Positions 6,978-15,236 of a stretch of DNA of 20,467 nucleotides are shown here, in pieces. Below the pieces are notes generated by a model. It had not been told where the DNA came from. It saw only the letters and a list, made by a program, of their open reading frames with translations, and ran no database searches. The DNA is taken from contig JAGCGE010000352.1 in the NCBI GenBank assembly GCA_017649745.1, positions 1 through 20,467 of the forward strand, given 5' to 3'. The DNA is from Clostridiales bacterium (lineage in GTDB: Bacteria; Bacillota_A; Clostridia; Saccharofermentanales; Saccharofermentanaceae). Position 1 is the stretch's first letter. Each line of letters begins with the position of its first letter. The translations under genes were made by a program, and so were the position numbers.

Positions 6978-7856
6978 TTATATCCTTCTAACCGGGATCC
7001 ACTTGGTGCAAAGATATTCAGGATCGTTGTAGTAGTCGCCCTTGTAGTAAAGCTCGAATTCACACTGACCATCCACTTTGTATTCGGAATTATCTTTTAC
7101 CCAATGATTCCAGATAAGATCTGTCAACTGTTCCATGGCATCAGGCAGTTTACCTACACAGGTAAATACAGCCCATGTTCCCTTAGGAACATCGTAGACT
7201 TCCATCTCAGGCGGTACATATCCACCCTGATAAAGTCCTCCGAAAACATATTTGTACGGTTTAGTCGTAGGGTATTCTGTTACACCACAGGAGCAAATAT
7301 TATTGTCGACAAAAGCTTTCTCGAATGGTGTTCTTGGAGCTCTTATCTGAAGATCATGGTACTTGGTGTTGATATATTTCCATCTCTTGGCGATATCGTG
7401 GCAATTCTCCATAGTATATTCGCCCACAAATCCGATAACCTTAAACGCTTCCTTATCAACTATCTCAACATCAAGGTTCTGTCCACCTCTTATAACGATA
7501 GATACCTGTATCGGAAGGAAAACTCTAGGCTGTTTAACACCCTTCCTTACTTCTGAAGGAGATGCATCGTGAAATCTCGCGAAAGCCTTCGAAAAGCTAG
7601 CCGAATTATCATAGCAGTACCTCAATGCTATATCCGTTATCTTGGAATCTGTATTTATAAGATCTCTGGCAGCCTGATAAAGACGTCTGTTCCTGATATA
7701 TTCCGCAATATTATAATCGGTCATTATATGGAAACCCTGCTGAAGATAAGAAGGAGAGATCGCAAGGTAAGATGCGATCTCATCTACTCCCTCCACTTCG
7801 AGAAGGTGATCTTCAATATACTGTACTGCTTTCTTTATCGTCGTAAGCCATTCCAT
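6978..7856 (-). CDS. AraC-family regulator with GyrI-like effector domain
   Basis: Residues 1-106 are an N-terminal AraC-type double helix-turn-helix, with IASYLAISPSYLQQGFH in the first helix pair and ITDIALRYCYDNSASFSKAFARFHDASPSEVR in the second. Residues 130-292 are a GyrI-like ligand domain, recognisable from FKVIGFVGEY, YDVPKGTWAVF and the C-terminal WIPVRRI. Proteins of this layout (Rob/BltR-like) bind small hydrophobic effectors and control transporter or stress genes. The 292-residue length is normal. The gene follows prfH in the same direction but has its own TATAAT promoter 26 bases before the start and an AGGATGG site. Its target is not clear; the nearest genes on its own strand are rtcB-prfH upstream. 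Confidence 0.93.
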   Translation of the reverse strand: MEWLTTIKKAVQYIEDHLLEVEGVDEIASYLAISPSYLQQGFHIMTDYNIAEYIRNRRLYQAARDLINTDSKITDIALRYCYDNSASFSKAFARFHDASPSEVRKGVKQPRVFLPIQVSIVIRGGQNLDVEIVDKEAFKVIGFVGEYTMENCHDIAKRWKYINTKYHDLQIRAPRTPFEKAFVDNNICSCGVTEYPTTKPYKYVFGGLYQGGYVPPEMEVYDVPKGTWAVFTCVGKLPDAMEQLTDLIWNHWVKDNSEYKVDGQCEFELYYKGDYYNDPEYLCTKWIPVRRI

Positions 7857-7881
7857 CTGATTATTACCATCCTATGTGACT

Positions 7882-7910
7882 ATTATAATATAAGCGGACA
7901 GATCTTTATA
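7882..7910 (-). promoter_or_regulatory. Promoter of the AraC-type gene
   Basis: On the minus strand a perfect TATAAT (7887-7882) lies 26 bases before the ATG at 7856; TATAAA at -35 (17-base spacer, 7910-7905) has three of six matches. It lies in the 56-base gap after prfH, so the regulator can be expressed apart from that operon. Confidence 0.5.
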
Positions 7911-7912
7911 CT

Positions 7913-8524
7913 TTAGGACTGGATTTTTGACTGAATAAGTTTAAACTTATTACCCTCGTAGATCCTGATCGGATTTCCTCTCTCTATCTCAGTATGCTTT
8001 CTCCATGCACCATTAACGGCATTTGCATTATTCTTATCCTGCTGCGCTAAAAGAATACTTTGAAGCCTTTTGATCGCGCGCTGCTTATTCTGCATCTGGC
8101 TTCTTTCTTCTGTACAGGTAACAACGATCCCCGTAGGTCTATGAAGGATCCTGACTCCTGTCTCAACCTTGTTGACGTGCTGTCCTCCCTTACCGCCGCA
8201 ATGCATTGTTGTTATATCACAATCATCAATATTAAAGTCACCTACAGTTTCCGCTTCTTTGATAACGCTTACATCCATGTACCAGTTCCTGCGCTGATGG
8301 GTCGGCCTTATGGCGCTTTTCCATATCCATAAGACCGTTCCTTCAAGATAAGACACATCTTCGTCAAACTCCATCACCGCAGACTTATATCCGTTTCCTG
8401 AATAGTCGTTATTTACTGATACTATCTTAGATCCTGAAAACTCCTTAAGCAGGGCCTTGCAAAGCTTCTCAACTCCTACTGAGCATTCCACGGGACCTTG
8501 TCCCGCACTTATCTGAATTAACAT
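7913..8524 (-). CDS. prfH: PrfH, release-factor homologue paired with RtcB
   Basis: The product has the class I release-factor GGQ motif in GGKGGQHVNKVETGVR (GGQ at residues 113-115), which catalyses peptidyl-tRNA hydrolysis in the ribosome. The rest is PrfH-like rather than RF1/RF2: the N-terminus reads LIQISAGQGPVEC, there is a WKSAIRPTHQRRNWY segment, and the C-terminus has HTEIERGNPIRIYEG. Length, about 203 residues, fits PrfH. I choose ATG 8524, two bases after the rtcB stop, because GAGAGGTGA lies just ahead of it and the N-terminus then matches family members; a GTG at 8530 is in frame two codons upstream. It is cotranscribed with rtcB. PrfH is known to release peptides from ribosomes damaged in the decoding centre, before or with RtcB-mediated repair. 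Confidence 0.93.
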   Translation of the reverse strand: MLIQISAGQGPVECSVGVEKLCKALLKEFSGSKIVSVNNDYSGNGYKSAVMEFDEDVSYLEGTVLWIWKSAIRPTHQRRNWYMDVSVIKEAETVGDFNIDDCDITTMHCGGKGGQHVNKVETGVRILHRPTGIVVTCTEERSQMQNKQRAIKRLQSILLAQQDKNNANAVNGAWRKHTEIERGNPIRIYEGNKFKLIQSKIQS

Positions 8525-8526
8525 AT

Positions 8527-9642
8527 TCACCTCTCTCCTGCCTTAAAGTTATAGACAGGCTTCAAAACTTGCTTCACTTCTACACTGTCAGATATGACGT
8601 CTTTGATCTCATCGATACCTCTATAAGCGACAGGTGCTTCATCAAGAGTGCCTGCACCTATCGAAGTCGAGTATATCCCCTTCATATCTGACTTAAATGC
8701 TGATACCGTATAGTGATTCTTTACTTCATCACGACGCAATACACGACCTGATCCGTGAGGAGCAGAATAATTCCAGTCGGGATTACCCTTACCGACACCT
8801 AAGATCACTCCGTCACGCATGTTTACGGGAATGATGACATTCTCACCTTCAAGAGCTGAAGCAGCGCCTTTACGAAGGATCTTAGTTCCGTCAGGAAGAA
8901 TTCCTATGTAGTTATGGATCGACTCATATCGTTCGATCTCCTTCCACTTCATCCCTTTCAAGATCTCGTGAAGGATTATCTCCCTGTTAAGTGACGCATA
9001 TGAAGTAACTATAGCGACATCGTGAAGATAGTCATCCATTAGTTCACCTTCGACATAGGAAGTCTCATAAGGTACTGTCTTACCCATATTGTTAAGCCTT
9101 CTTCTGGCACTTTCAGTGTAGTAATCAGCGACATCAAAACCCAGATGTCTGCTTCCCGAATGAATGATGATGTAGTATCCGTCTTCGCCTTTATCGATCT
9201 CAATAAAATGATTGCCGCCACCCAAAGTACCAAGACTTTTAAGAGCTTTATCACGGTTTATCGCACGAAGGCATCTAAGATCAGAAAAAACGTCCATTCC
9301 CGCCTTGAAGTGAGGTTCTTTTCGAATAGAAAAACCTGACGGGATATTATCGCGGATCACCTTATCAATCCTCTGAAACTCAATGGTCTTCGCCTTGATC
9401 TTGCAGACCAGCATTCCACATCCGATATCGACTCCCATGAGCTGAGGTATCACCTTGTCGGTAATAGTCATGGTAAGACCTATCGGGCCTACTTTACCCG
9501 GATGACAGTCAGGCATTATGCAGACTTTTGCACCTGCTGAAACCTCGTTATCCAGTATCATCTTGATCTGCGAAACAGCATAGTCTTCGACGTTCTGCGC
9601 GAAAACTTGAGCCGACGCAAATCGACCTGTTATTATGTCCAT
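8527..9642 (-). CDS. rtcB: RtcB RNA ligase (RNA repair)
   Basis: The 371-residue product joins RNA 2',3'-cyclic phosphate or 3'-phosphate ends to 5'-OH ends, using GTP and Mn2+. The family's metal and GMP residues are all present: Asp72 and Cys75 (VDIGCGM), His145 (GGGNHF), His161 (HSGSRHLG), His243 (IHNY) and His296 in APHGSGR, which by alignment from memory is the guanylylated histidine. RKGAASA at 257-263 is also typical. Length is slightly shorter than E. coli RtcB (408 residues), as in the PrfH-linked subgroup. The ATG at 9642 has AAAGGA ten bases upstream, within a short hairpin. The gene sits between a 27-codon ORF and prfH. Confidence 0.96.
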   Translation of the reverse strand: MDIITGRFASAQVFAQNVEDYAVSQIKMILDNEVSAGAKVCIMPDCHPGKVGPIGLTMTITDKVIPQLMGVDIGCGMLVCKIKAKTIEFQRIDKVIRDNIPSGFSIRKEPHFKAGMDVFSDLRCLRAINRDKALKSLGTLGGGNHFIEIDKGEDGYYIIIHSGSRHLGFDVADYYTESARRRLNNMGKTVPYETSYVEGELMDDYLHDVAIVTSYASLNREIILHEILKGMKWKEIERYESIHNYIGILPDGTKILRKGAASALEGENVIIPVNMRDGVILGVGKGNPDWNYSAPHGSGRVLRRDEVKNHYTVSAFKSDMKGIYSTSIGAGTLDEAPVAYRGIDEIKDVISDSVEVKQVLKPVYNFKAGER

Positions 9643-9653
9643 ATTGAAATTTT

Positions 9654-9669
9654 CCTTTCATTAGAAAGG
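9654..9669 (-). promoter_or_regulatory. Hairpin over the rtcB ribosome-binding site
   Basis: In the mRNA, CCTTTC (9669-9664) can pair with GAAAGG (9659-9654) around a TAAT loop. The second arm carries most of the AAAGGA ribosome site of rtcB. The six-pair stem is modest, so it could be opened by a ribosome or by alternative pairing. Confidence 0.4.
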
Positions 9670-9699
9670 GCGATTATGGGATCTTCTGATCAGGGATTA

Positions 9700-9783
9700 T
9701 TAAGCAACCTTAAAAAGAAGGTCCCATGTACCCTTAGTGTTTAAATTGCTTTCGGTTGTAAATAATTTCTCTAACTTTTTCAT
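9700..9783 (-). CDS. 27-codon small ORF upstream of rtcB (leader or small protein)
   Basis: ATG 9783 is preceded by AGGAGGTCC, the strongest ribosome site in this region, eight bases away. The 27-residue product starts MKKLEKLFTTESNL and ends KGTWDLLFKVA before TAA. It has no Cys, signal peptide or membrane segment, and I do not recognise it. It lies 57 bases upstream of rtcB, in the same transcript from the promoter at 9818. An ACCTT/AAGGT hairpin (9707-9722) is inside its last codons. I infer a leader peptide or a small functional protein of the RNA-repair operon. A role as a substrate of the nearby ABC genes is less likely because a strong terminator separates them. Confidence 0.65.
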   Translation of the reverse strand: MKKLEKLFTTESNLNTKGTWDLLFKVA

Positions 9784-9817
9784 CGCAAGGACCTCCTCTC
9801 ATTTATTGATGTAGGTG

Positions 9818-9846
9818 ATTATAGAAAAAACTTTTCAAAAAAGCAA
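9818..9846 (-). promoter_or_regulatory. Promoter of the small ORF-rtcB-prfH operon
   Basis: On the minus strand, TTGCTT (9846-9841), a 17-base T-rich spacer and a perfect TATAAT (9823-9818). Transcription would begin near 9811, about 28 bases before the small ORF. The spacer is also the T-tract of the upstream terminator. Confidence 0.55.
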
Positions 9847-9880
9847 TATAGAGATCAAGGATGAACCCTGATCTCTATAT
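9830..9880 (-). terminator. Strong rho-independent terminator of the ABC operon
   Basis: ATATAGAGATCA (9846-9857) and TGATCTCTATAT (9869-9880) are a perfect 12-pair stem, extendable by two inner G-C pairs. On the minus strand it is followed by TGCTTTTTTG and another T-run. It lies just after the stop of the permease gene at 9898. Confidence 0.85.
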
Positions 9881-9897
9881 CGAAATGTATAAGTCAA

Positions 9898-12243
9898 TTA
9901 TTCTCTTATGAGCGAATAAGCTGATATCTTCCTGATCTTATGAGAGAAGAATAATATCAGGATAAATGCAAGAGCTGTTCCTGAAACTATCGACAGGACC
10001 GGCATCCAAGGCAAAGTCTCAAGTGTGCTCTTATAGATTCCCAAGACTCTCAATATCAGACCTAAGAATCTGTTGGCATTAAGAACACCAAAGATGGAAC
10101 CTATAGCCAGACCTATCACGATATGTGGCGTTAAGGAAAGTGCAAGTTCCAATCGCAGCTGAAAACTTGTAAAACCAAGCGATTTCTTTATACCGATCTC
10201 CTTTTGATTCCTGATGATTATCGTCTTAACAAGAAGTCCCATCGACAGGAAGATGATAACGATAGATACTGCTATAAATATGATACTCAGGACCTTAGAG
10301 ACCATAATATCCACATCGTTTCCTTCTGCTAAGTAATCATAGATATTAGAAGAAAAGCGCAGTTTATCTCCGTAAGTTTCGTAGATCTCTTTGGTCACTT
10401 GCTGTGAAGATTCAAGGTTAGGTTCTGTAAAAGTAACATCTATACAGCTTCTCGAACAGTACAAATGGAGATCATCAAGTCCATCAGTTGACATCATTGC
10501 AAGGTCACCAAAGTTCTCAGTAGATTGACAAATTCCTGAAACCACATACGTATGTCCGATACCTGAACAAGCGACTTCTACCTCATCACCGATCTCGATA
10601 TCATTACGTTCGGCTACAACTTTACCTACTGCGATCTCATTGCTTAAAACAGGAACACGTCCGTCAACCATATTTACATTCGGAATATATGTCCAATCGT
10701 CAGCAACCTTAAATGTCGTAAAAGATCCTTTTACAGTTCCTCGGAATGAAGTTGAGACCCAAGCCTTATCCACTCCTGAAATACCTGCTACCTCCTCAGG
10801 ATCGATCTCTTCAGAAAAATAGAAGCTTGATTCAGCTCCGGTATCCATGAGTAGTTTATAAAGATTGATCGTCTTATACGCGATATTGTATGTAAAGAAG
10901 ATCGAAACTGAAAGAGTGATACCGACAACTGCCATTATTATCATTACGAGAATATTCTGCTTCCTGTTCCTGAACGCACTCTTAAGAGAAAGGATACCGA
11001 TGATAGGACCTGAAGTTGTCTCAACAGGGAATCTGTTCTTCTTAAAACTGTGACTTTTAAGTCCAAATCTAATTGCTGTTACAGGATCGATCTTGCTGAT
11101 CCTTGAGGATGACAGATAAGATACGAAAAATGTCGAGCCGACAATGAATGCTCCCGTGATAAGGAAAGCGATCAGGTTAAACGGAGGCTCCCACTTAGAA
11201 CCTGTAACATCACGAAGAAGCGATTCTTCAAGGATCGGAAGAGAGATATAAAGAGCTATCGTACTTACAAGGAATCCGAACGTCGAAGTTATGACAAACT
11301 CCAGGATCTGCGCGTGCCTTAACTGTCTTCCGGTATAACCGAGAGCCTTAAGAGCACCAAGATTTACGATGTTCTGCTCAATACTGTTGGATATCCTAAA
11401 GTAGATAACAGATACAACTACGAGAGTTATTACAACTGCAAATACACACAATATAGACGATATGATATCTATCATGTATGTGCTGTCTTTTATCTTCTCA
11501 GGTAAGGAGCTGTAATAGACCGAGACATTTCTAGAATTAAAGTCTCCGATCACTTCCTTAACGAAAGCTTCAGTATCAGTTCCAGGATCGAGCTTAATAT
11601 CGAAAGTACGCTCCGTCTCCGTTGATCTTTTCATAAGATCAACATAATCAGCCGAAGAGACATAAACAGGATTAGATCCCGCGAGGTTCTCGAAAATGCC
11701 CGCAATCGTAAAGACATGATCCACGTCGTCGATCTTGATAAGTATCTCGTCACCGATCTTGAATCTTCCGTGAAGAGTATTATTTAAGTCATTGTATGAG
11801 ATATACAGCGGATTATCATATTACTTGTCAGATTTCTCGAGTATCCTTGGGATACTGATATCACCCCACTCTTCATATTCGCCCCAATATATATAACATT
11901 CTTCTCGATCATTGGTATCTTGACTGTCGAATGCCTCCTCGTTATATATAACCTCACAATAGGTTCCGGCATTTTCATTTAATTCATAATAATCAACTTC
12001 AGGATGAGTATCGAGATATTTGGTAACCTCTTTATCAGAATCCGGAAAATAGTCCGGATAACATGTGAGAGTAACATCCGCTAAGTTTAATTCCTTAGCT
12101 TTGTTATCAAAATGGCTATCATAGCCCATAACGATACATATTCCGAGCTGAAGCATATACGAAGAGAGGATAACGATCAGGACAAAGCTGATCATATGCG
12201 ACAGATCATTACGGAAATTAGATTTAACAAGTTTAGTTAGCAT
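9898..12243 (-). pseudogene. FtsX/MacB-type ABC permease with an in-frame TAA stop
   Basis: One uninterrupted reading frame from ATG 12243 to the stop at 9898 would code about 780 residues, but a TAA at 11821-11823 splits it after residue 140. The first part has one membrane helix (17-40) and an extracellular region ending PRILEKSDK. The frame goes on in phase with YDNPLYISYNDLNN. The second part has the remainder of the extracellular domain, two FtsX-type cores and about seven more helices. The downstream frame has full coding character, including VKTIIIRNQKEIGIKKSLGF, so the stop looks recent. A GTG at 11724 opens the second part but has no ribosome site. It could be a nonsense mutation, a readthrough gene or a base-call error. 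The gene starts three bases after the ATPase stop. Confidence 0.82.
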
Positions 12244-12246
12244 AAC

Positions 12247-13008
12247 TTACCATCCCATTTCCGCAAGGAACGTACGAAGCTTCTCATGGCGTTCTTTATC
12301 GCCTGTCTTATATGGTCCGAGATCGCATTCACCACATATCGTACCGTCTTTGAAGTATATGATCCTGTTACCTCTTCTGGCTGACTTCATATCATGCGTA
12401 ACCATGAGGATAGACTGACCATTCTGATTGACCTCTGTAAGGATATTCAATACCGCATCACTTGATGAACTGTTTAGTGATCCCGTAGGCTCATCTGCAA
12501 ATACCATATCAGGAGTATTGATAATAGCTCTGACGATACCGACTCGCTGCGCCTCACCGCCAGAAAGCTGGTTAGGAAACTTTTTCCAGAGCTCAGGACC
12601 AATGCCGACTTTCTTAAGAAGTTCCTTAGCCTTAGCAGAGAGCTGTCTCTTGTTTTGTCCCGTCAGAAGCCCTGCTGTAAGGACATTATCCAAAACGCTC
12701 ATCGTTTCCATAAGATATACCTGCTGGAAAACAAATCCGCAGTGTTTTCTTCTGAAGATAGCGAGTTGATCACTGTTGAACTTAGTGATATTCCTGTCGC
12801 TGAAATACACCTGACCCATACTCGCCTTATCCATTCCTGAAAGCGAATAAAGAAGAGTAGATTTACCTGCACCTGAAGAACCCATGATAACTGTAAAATC
12901 GCCTTCATAGATCTCGGTGTCCAGATTCTTTATGATATGATGCTGAACTCCACCAGTCGAAAAACTCTTACAAAGCTTCTCAGTTCTAATGATGCACTTC
13001 TTAGGCAT
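12247..13008 (-). CDS. MacB/LolD-like ABC transporter ATPase
   Basis: The 253-residue product carries Walker A GSSGAGKST (43-51), the Q-loop Gln95 in FVFQQ, signature LSGGE (148-152), Walker B MVFADEP (168-174) and H-loop His205 (VTHD). This is the MacB/LolD/BceA class, which drives FtsX-type permeases acting on peptides or lipids rather than classical transporters. The last 30 residues (GECDLGPYKTGDKERHEKL) extend beyond the usual core. Its ATG overlaps the end of the exported-protein gene by eight bases, and the split permease gene follows after three bases. If the permease is dead, this ATPase has no partner within its operon. Confidence 0.94.
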   Translation of the reverse strand: MPKKCIIRTEKLCKSFSTGGVQHHIIKNLDTEIYEGDFTVIMGSSGAGKSTLLYSLSGMDKASMGQVYFSDRNITKFNSDQLAIFRRKHCGFVFQQVYLMETMSVLDNVLTAGLLTGQNKRQLSAKAKELLKKVGIGPELWKKFPNQLSGGEAQRVGIVRAIINTPDMVFADEPTGSLNSSSSDAVLNILTEVNQNGQSILMVTHDMKSARRGNRIIYFKDGTICGECDLGPYKTGDKERHEKLRTFLAEMGW

Positions 13009-13897
13009 ATGCTTTTTCCCTCTTCTTACGGATCACTGTTACGACTACTATTATAACCAATAAAACTCCGGCAGCTATCCATACTCTATGATCCATGTAA
13101 ATAGGCGTCTTTTCGATAACAGGCTCGAAAACAGGTTCTGATACTTCGAGCTTTACAGATGATTTCTCAGTATATACGTTACCCTCCGAATCCTCGAAAG
13201 TAACCTCTGCAACGATATCACCCGTTCCAACTGAGCTTGTTTTTACAGAAATATCTGCAACGCTGCTCTCATCGATCGGGAGCTTACCAATGAACTGTTC
13301 TGAAGTAATGATGTTATCGCCTTTTAGAGAAACGCTTACATTATAGATATCGCTCTTTCCTATGTTGTTAATACAAAGCGAACAGCTTGACTTACCGTCA
13401 AGTACCACATTATCTCTTGTAAGCTTCATACCTGTAACAGAAAGCTTAGGGATCTGGATCACAGGAACTGTAAGCTCTGCCTCATCTTCGAAAAAACGCC
13501 AGTCGCTCTCTTCATATGCGTACTTTACCGCAACGGAATAAGTATTCGGCAAAAGATCGGATCTAGTTGTCATATCGACAGACACATCGATCTCAGCTTC
13601 CTTATCTATTGAATCAACATAGATACTGTTAGTTCCTGACTTCGGAACGATCATGTTTCCCTCGTTAGAGAGTTCAAGCTTAACGTTTGAAAGCTTGCTC
13701 TTTGATTCATTCTTCATGTGGATCGTAAGTTCAAAATCTTCACCTGCCTTTACAGCATCAGATGAGATGTCGCTTCCGGTGATAATGAGTCTAGGTACGA
13801 CATCAGCTTTAACAGGCGCTTTATTACCAAAAAGAGCACCGGCCATACCAAGACCTATAAGACTAACAGAAATGATCTTCGTGAAAATAGTATTCAT
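13001..13897 (-). CDS. Exported, C-terminally anchored CARDB/NEW3-like protein
   Basis: I choose ATG 13897 (298 residues) because GGAGAT lies seven bases ahead; the in-frame ATG 13912 has no ribosome site. A signal peptide (TIFTKIISVSLIGLGMAGAL) leads to an extracellular region with two beta-sandwich-like repeats. These contain AGEDFELTIHMKNESKSKLSNV and, further on, SCSLCINNIGKSDIYNVSV, a pattern of CARDB/NEW3-type domains. A single C-terminal helix (VWIAAGVLLVIIVVVTVI) and RKKREK tail anchor it in the membrane with the body outside. It heads the ABC operon, probably as an extracytoplasmic partner of the permease. It has its own upstream direct repeat and a TTTAAT -10 at 13924-13929, with no clear -35. 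Confidence 0.85.
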   Translation of the reverse strand: MNTIFTKIISVSLIGLGMAGALFGNKAPVKADVVPRLIITGSDISSDAVKAGEDFELTIHMKNESKSKLSNVKLELSNEGNMIVPKSGTNSIYVDSIDKEAEIDVSVDMTTRSDLLPNTYSVAVKYAYEESDWRFFEDEAELTVPVIQIPKLSVTGMKLTRDNVVLDGKSSCSLCINNIGKSDIYNVSVSLKGDNIITSEQFIGKLPIDESSVADISVKTSSVGTGDIVAEVTFEDSEGNVYTEKSSVKLEVSEPVFEPVIEKTPIYMDHRVWIAAGVLLVIIVVVTVIRKKREKAYA

Positions 13898-13967
13898 ATA
13901 AGGTATCTCCATTCATACTTTTGATTAAATAGAGATTACCTAAAACAACATTAACTGTCTTTGCGCT

Positions 13968-13988
13968 AACCTTAAGAGAACCTTAAGA
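13968..13988 (-). promoter_or_regulatory. CTTAAG-N5-CTTAAG direct repeat, likely response-regulator site
   Basis: On the minus strand two copies of TCTTAAGGTT lie eleven bases apart, just after the kinase stop codon and 71 bases before the exported-protein start. OmpR-family regulators typically bind direct repeats of one helical turn; CiaR of streptococci uses a very similar NTTAAG-N5-WTTAAG. The site sits between the two-component genes and the ABC genes, so the upstream regulator (15233-15922) is the probable binder. Confidence 0.6.
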
Positions 13989-15236
13989 TTACGAAAGTTT
14001 GAAGAATAAAGTTACCCTAAAGCCGCCGTCAACGTTACTGCACTCCAAGGAACCTCCCATCTTCTCCATAAGCTCACTGGCGATCGCAAGTCCTAAGCCT
14101 GCGCCCTGCTTACCCTGAGCATTAGCGCCTCTTCGAAAACGCTTCGTTATCATCGGTAGATCATCTTCACTTACGCCTCCGCCCTTATCTGTAAAGCTTA
14201 TAACAAAGAAATCATCCTCGATATGAGTTAATACAGTGATCTTCGTATCTGCGTATTTATATGAATTATTGATGATGTTATTTACGACCTGAGTAGTTCT
14301 TACAAGATCGCACTCGATAATGCACGGAGCAATATCGATAGTGTCGATATATTCTTTATGATCCGCATCACGGATAATATCCATTAATGCAGTGCTAGGC
14401 TGCTCAGACAAGGTTACATCAAGATTATTGAGATCAGTAAGTGTAGTCGCGAAAAGGTCTGATACCAGCACGTCTATCTGGTCAGCTTTAGTGACGATGG
14501 AGTGGATCTTAGTCTTCTGATCTTCCTCTGTGCTCTTGGCTTCCAAAAGCTCTCCCATAGCCTTGATCGAAGCTACCGGAGTCTTTATATCATGTGACAA
14601 TTGAGCAACTAACTCTGCTTTACTTCTTTGTGCTTCATACTCTTTCTGCCTTGCTTCGGAAAGCTCGCTTCGCATGATATCGAAACTTTCAGTAAAAGCA
14701 CCAAAGATATTTCCTCTGTCCATGGTAAGAGGCGTATCAAGGTCGCCTGATGAGACGTTAGTTGCAAAGCGCTTCATCTTTTCGAAAGGCTCAACGATGC
14801 TTATATAAGTCCATGTCAGAAATGCGACGATTATTAAAGCTTCGACAACGACACATGCGATAATGCTCACACGGTATTTCTCAAAAGCAGATTCAAAGAC
14901 TGCTTCGTAATCGTTTTTGATGAGAAGTCGTCCTGTTATGCGACCGTCATTCTTGATATCTCTTATCGTATATCGCTCTGTCGTGGCGCGGCCGACATCT
15001 TCGCATAGATCATCAGATGTCTTATACGACACCTTTCCGAGATGATCTAATACCACAAAATCGAAATCATATTTACCCTTGATCTCTTCTCCTGACTTGA
15101 TCTCTTCGATAAGCTCGTTAACCTTAACATTATCGAGGTGGCCTACTGATCTTGTCACCGGATCAGCAAGGAAGATCAACGGAACTGCAAGAAGCAGTAT
15201 CATGAAGACAGCGATCCCAATAAATCTCTTTCTCAT
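13989..15236 (-). CDS. Membrane sensor histidine kinase (HisKA/HATPase_c)
   Basis: The 415-residue product has one N-terminal helix (5-24), an extracellular region of about 95 residues, a second helix (124-147) and a HAMP-like linker. The HisKA phosphoacceptor His215 is in QLSHDIKTPVASIKAM. The HATPase_c domain shows NNIINNSYKYAD (N box), FTDKGGGVSEDDL (G1) and GAGLGLAI (G2). All catalytic elements are present. The ATG overlaps the response-regulator stop (ATGA), so the pair is cotranslated. The external region is of normal size, so it may sense a ligand itself. Its position upstream of a MacB/FtsX-type ABC operon suggests it controls that operon, probably in response to peptides or envelope stress. 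Confidence 0.95.
   Translation of the reverse strand: MRKRFIGIAVFMILLLAVPLIFLADPVTRSVGHLDNVKVNELIEEIKSGEEIKGKYDFDFVVLDHLGKVSYKTSDDLCEDVGRATTERYTIRDIKNDGRITGRLLIKNDYEAVFESAFEKYRVSIIACVVVEALIIVAFLTWTYISIVEPFEKMKRFATNVSSGDLDTPLTMDRGNIFGAFTESFDIMRSELSEARQKEYEAQRSKAELVAQLSHDIKTPVASIKAMGELLEAKSTEEDQKTKIHSIVTKADQIDVLVSDLFATTLTDLNNLDVTLSEQPSTALMDIIRDADHKEYIDTIDIAPCIIECDLVRTTQVVNNIINNSYKYADTKITVLTHIEDDFFVISFTDKGGGVSEDDLPMITKRFRRGANAQGKQGAGLGLAIASELMEKMGGSLECSNVDGGFRVTLFFKLS

Noticed and set aside
7104..7556. 150-codon plus-strand frame
   Set aside because: It is antisense to the clear AraC/GyrI gene and shows no domain character or ribosome site.
9700..9783. Small ORF as a KxxW-type (streptide-like) or other modified-peptide precursor, because it ends KGTW...
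   Set aside because: No radical SAM or peptidase gene is adjacent, and a terminator separates it from the ABC genes. The leader-peptide idea fits the context better.
11784..11978. A 64-codon minus-strand frame spanning the TAA region
   Set aside because: It is in a different frame from the permease, and its product shows no transporter character. The permease frame continues in phase past the TAA, so no frameshift or separate gene is needed.
13898..13912. Longer start of the exported protein at 13912
   Set aside because: No ribosome site precedes it, while GGAGAT is well placed for ATG 13897.
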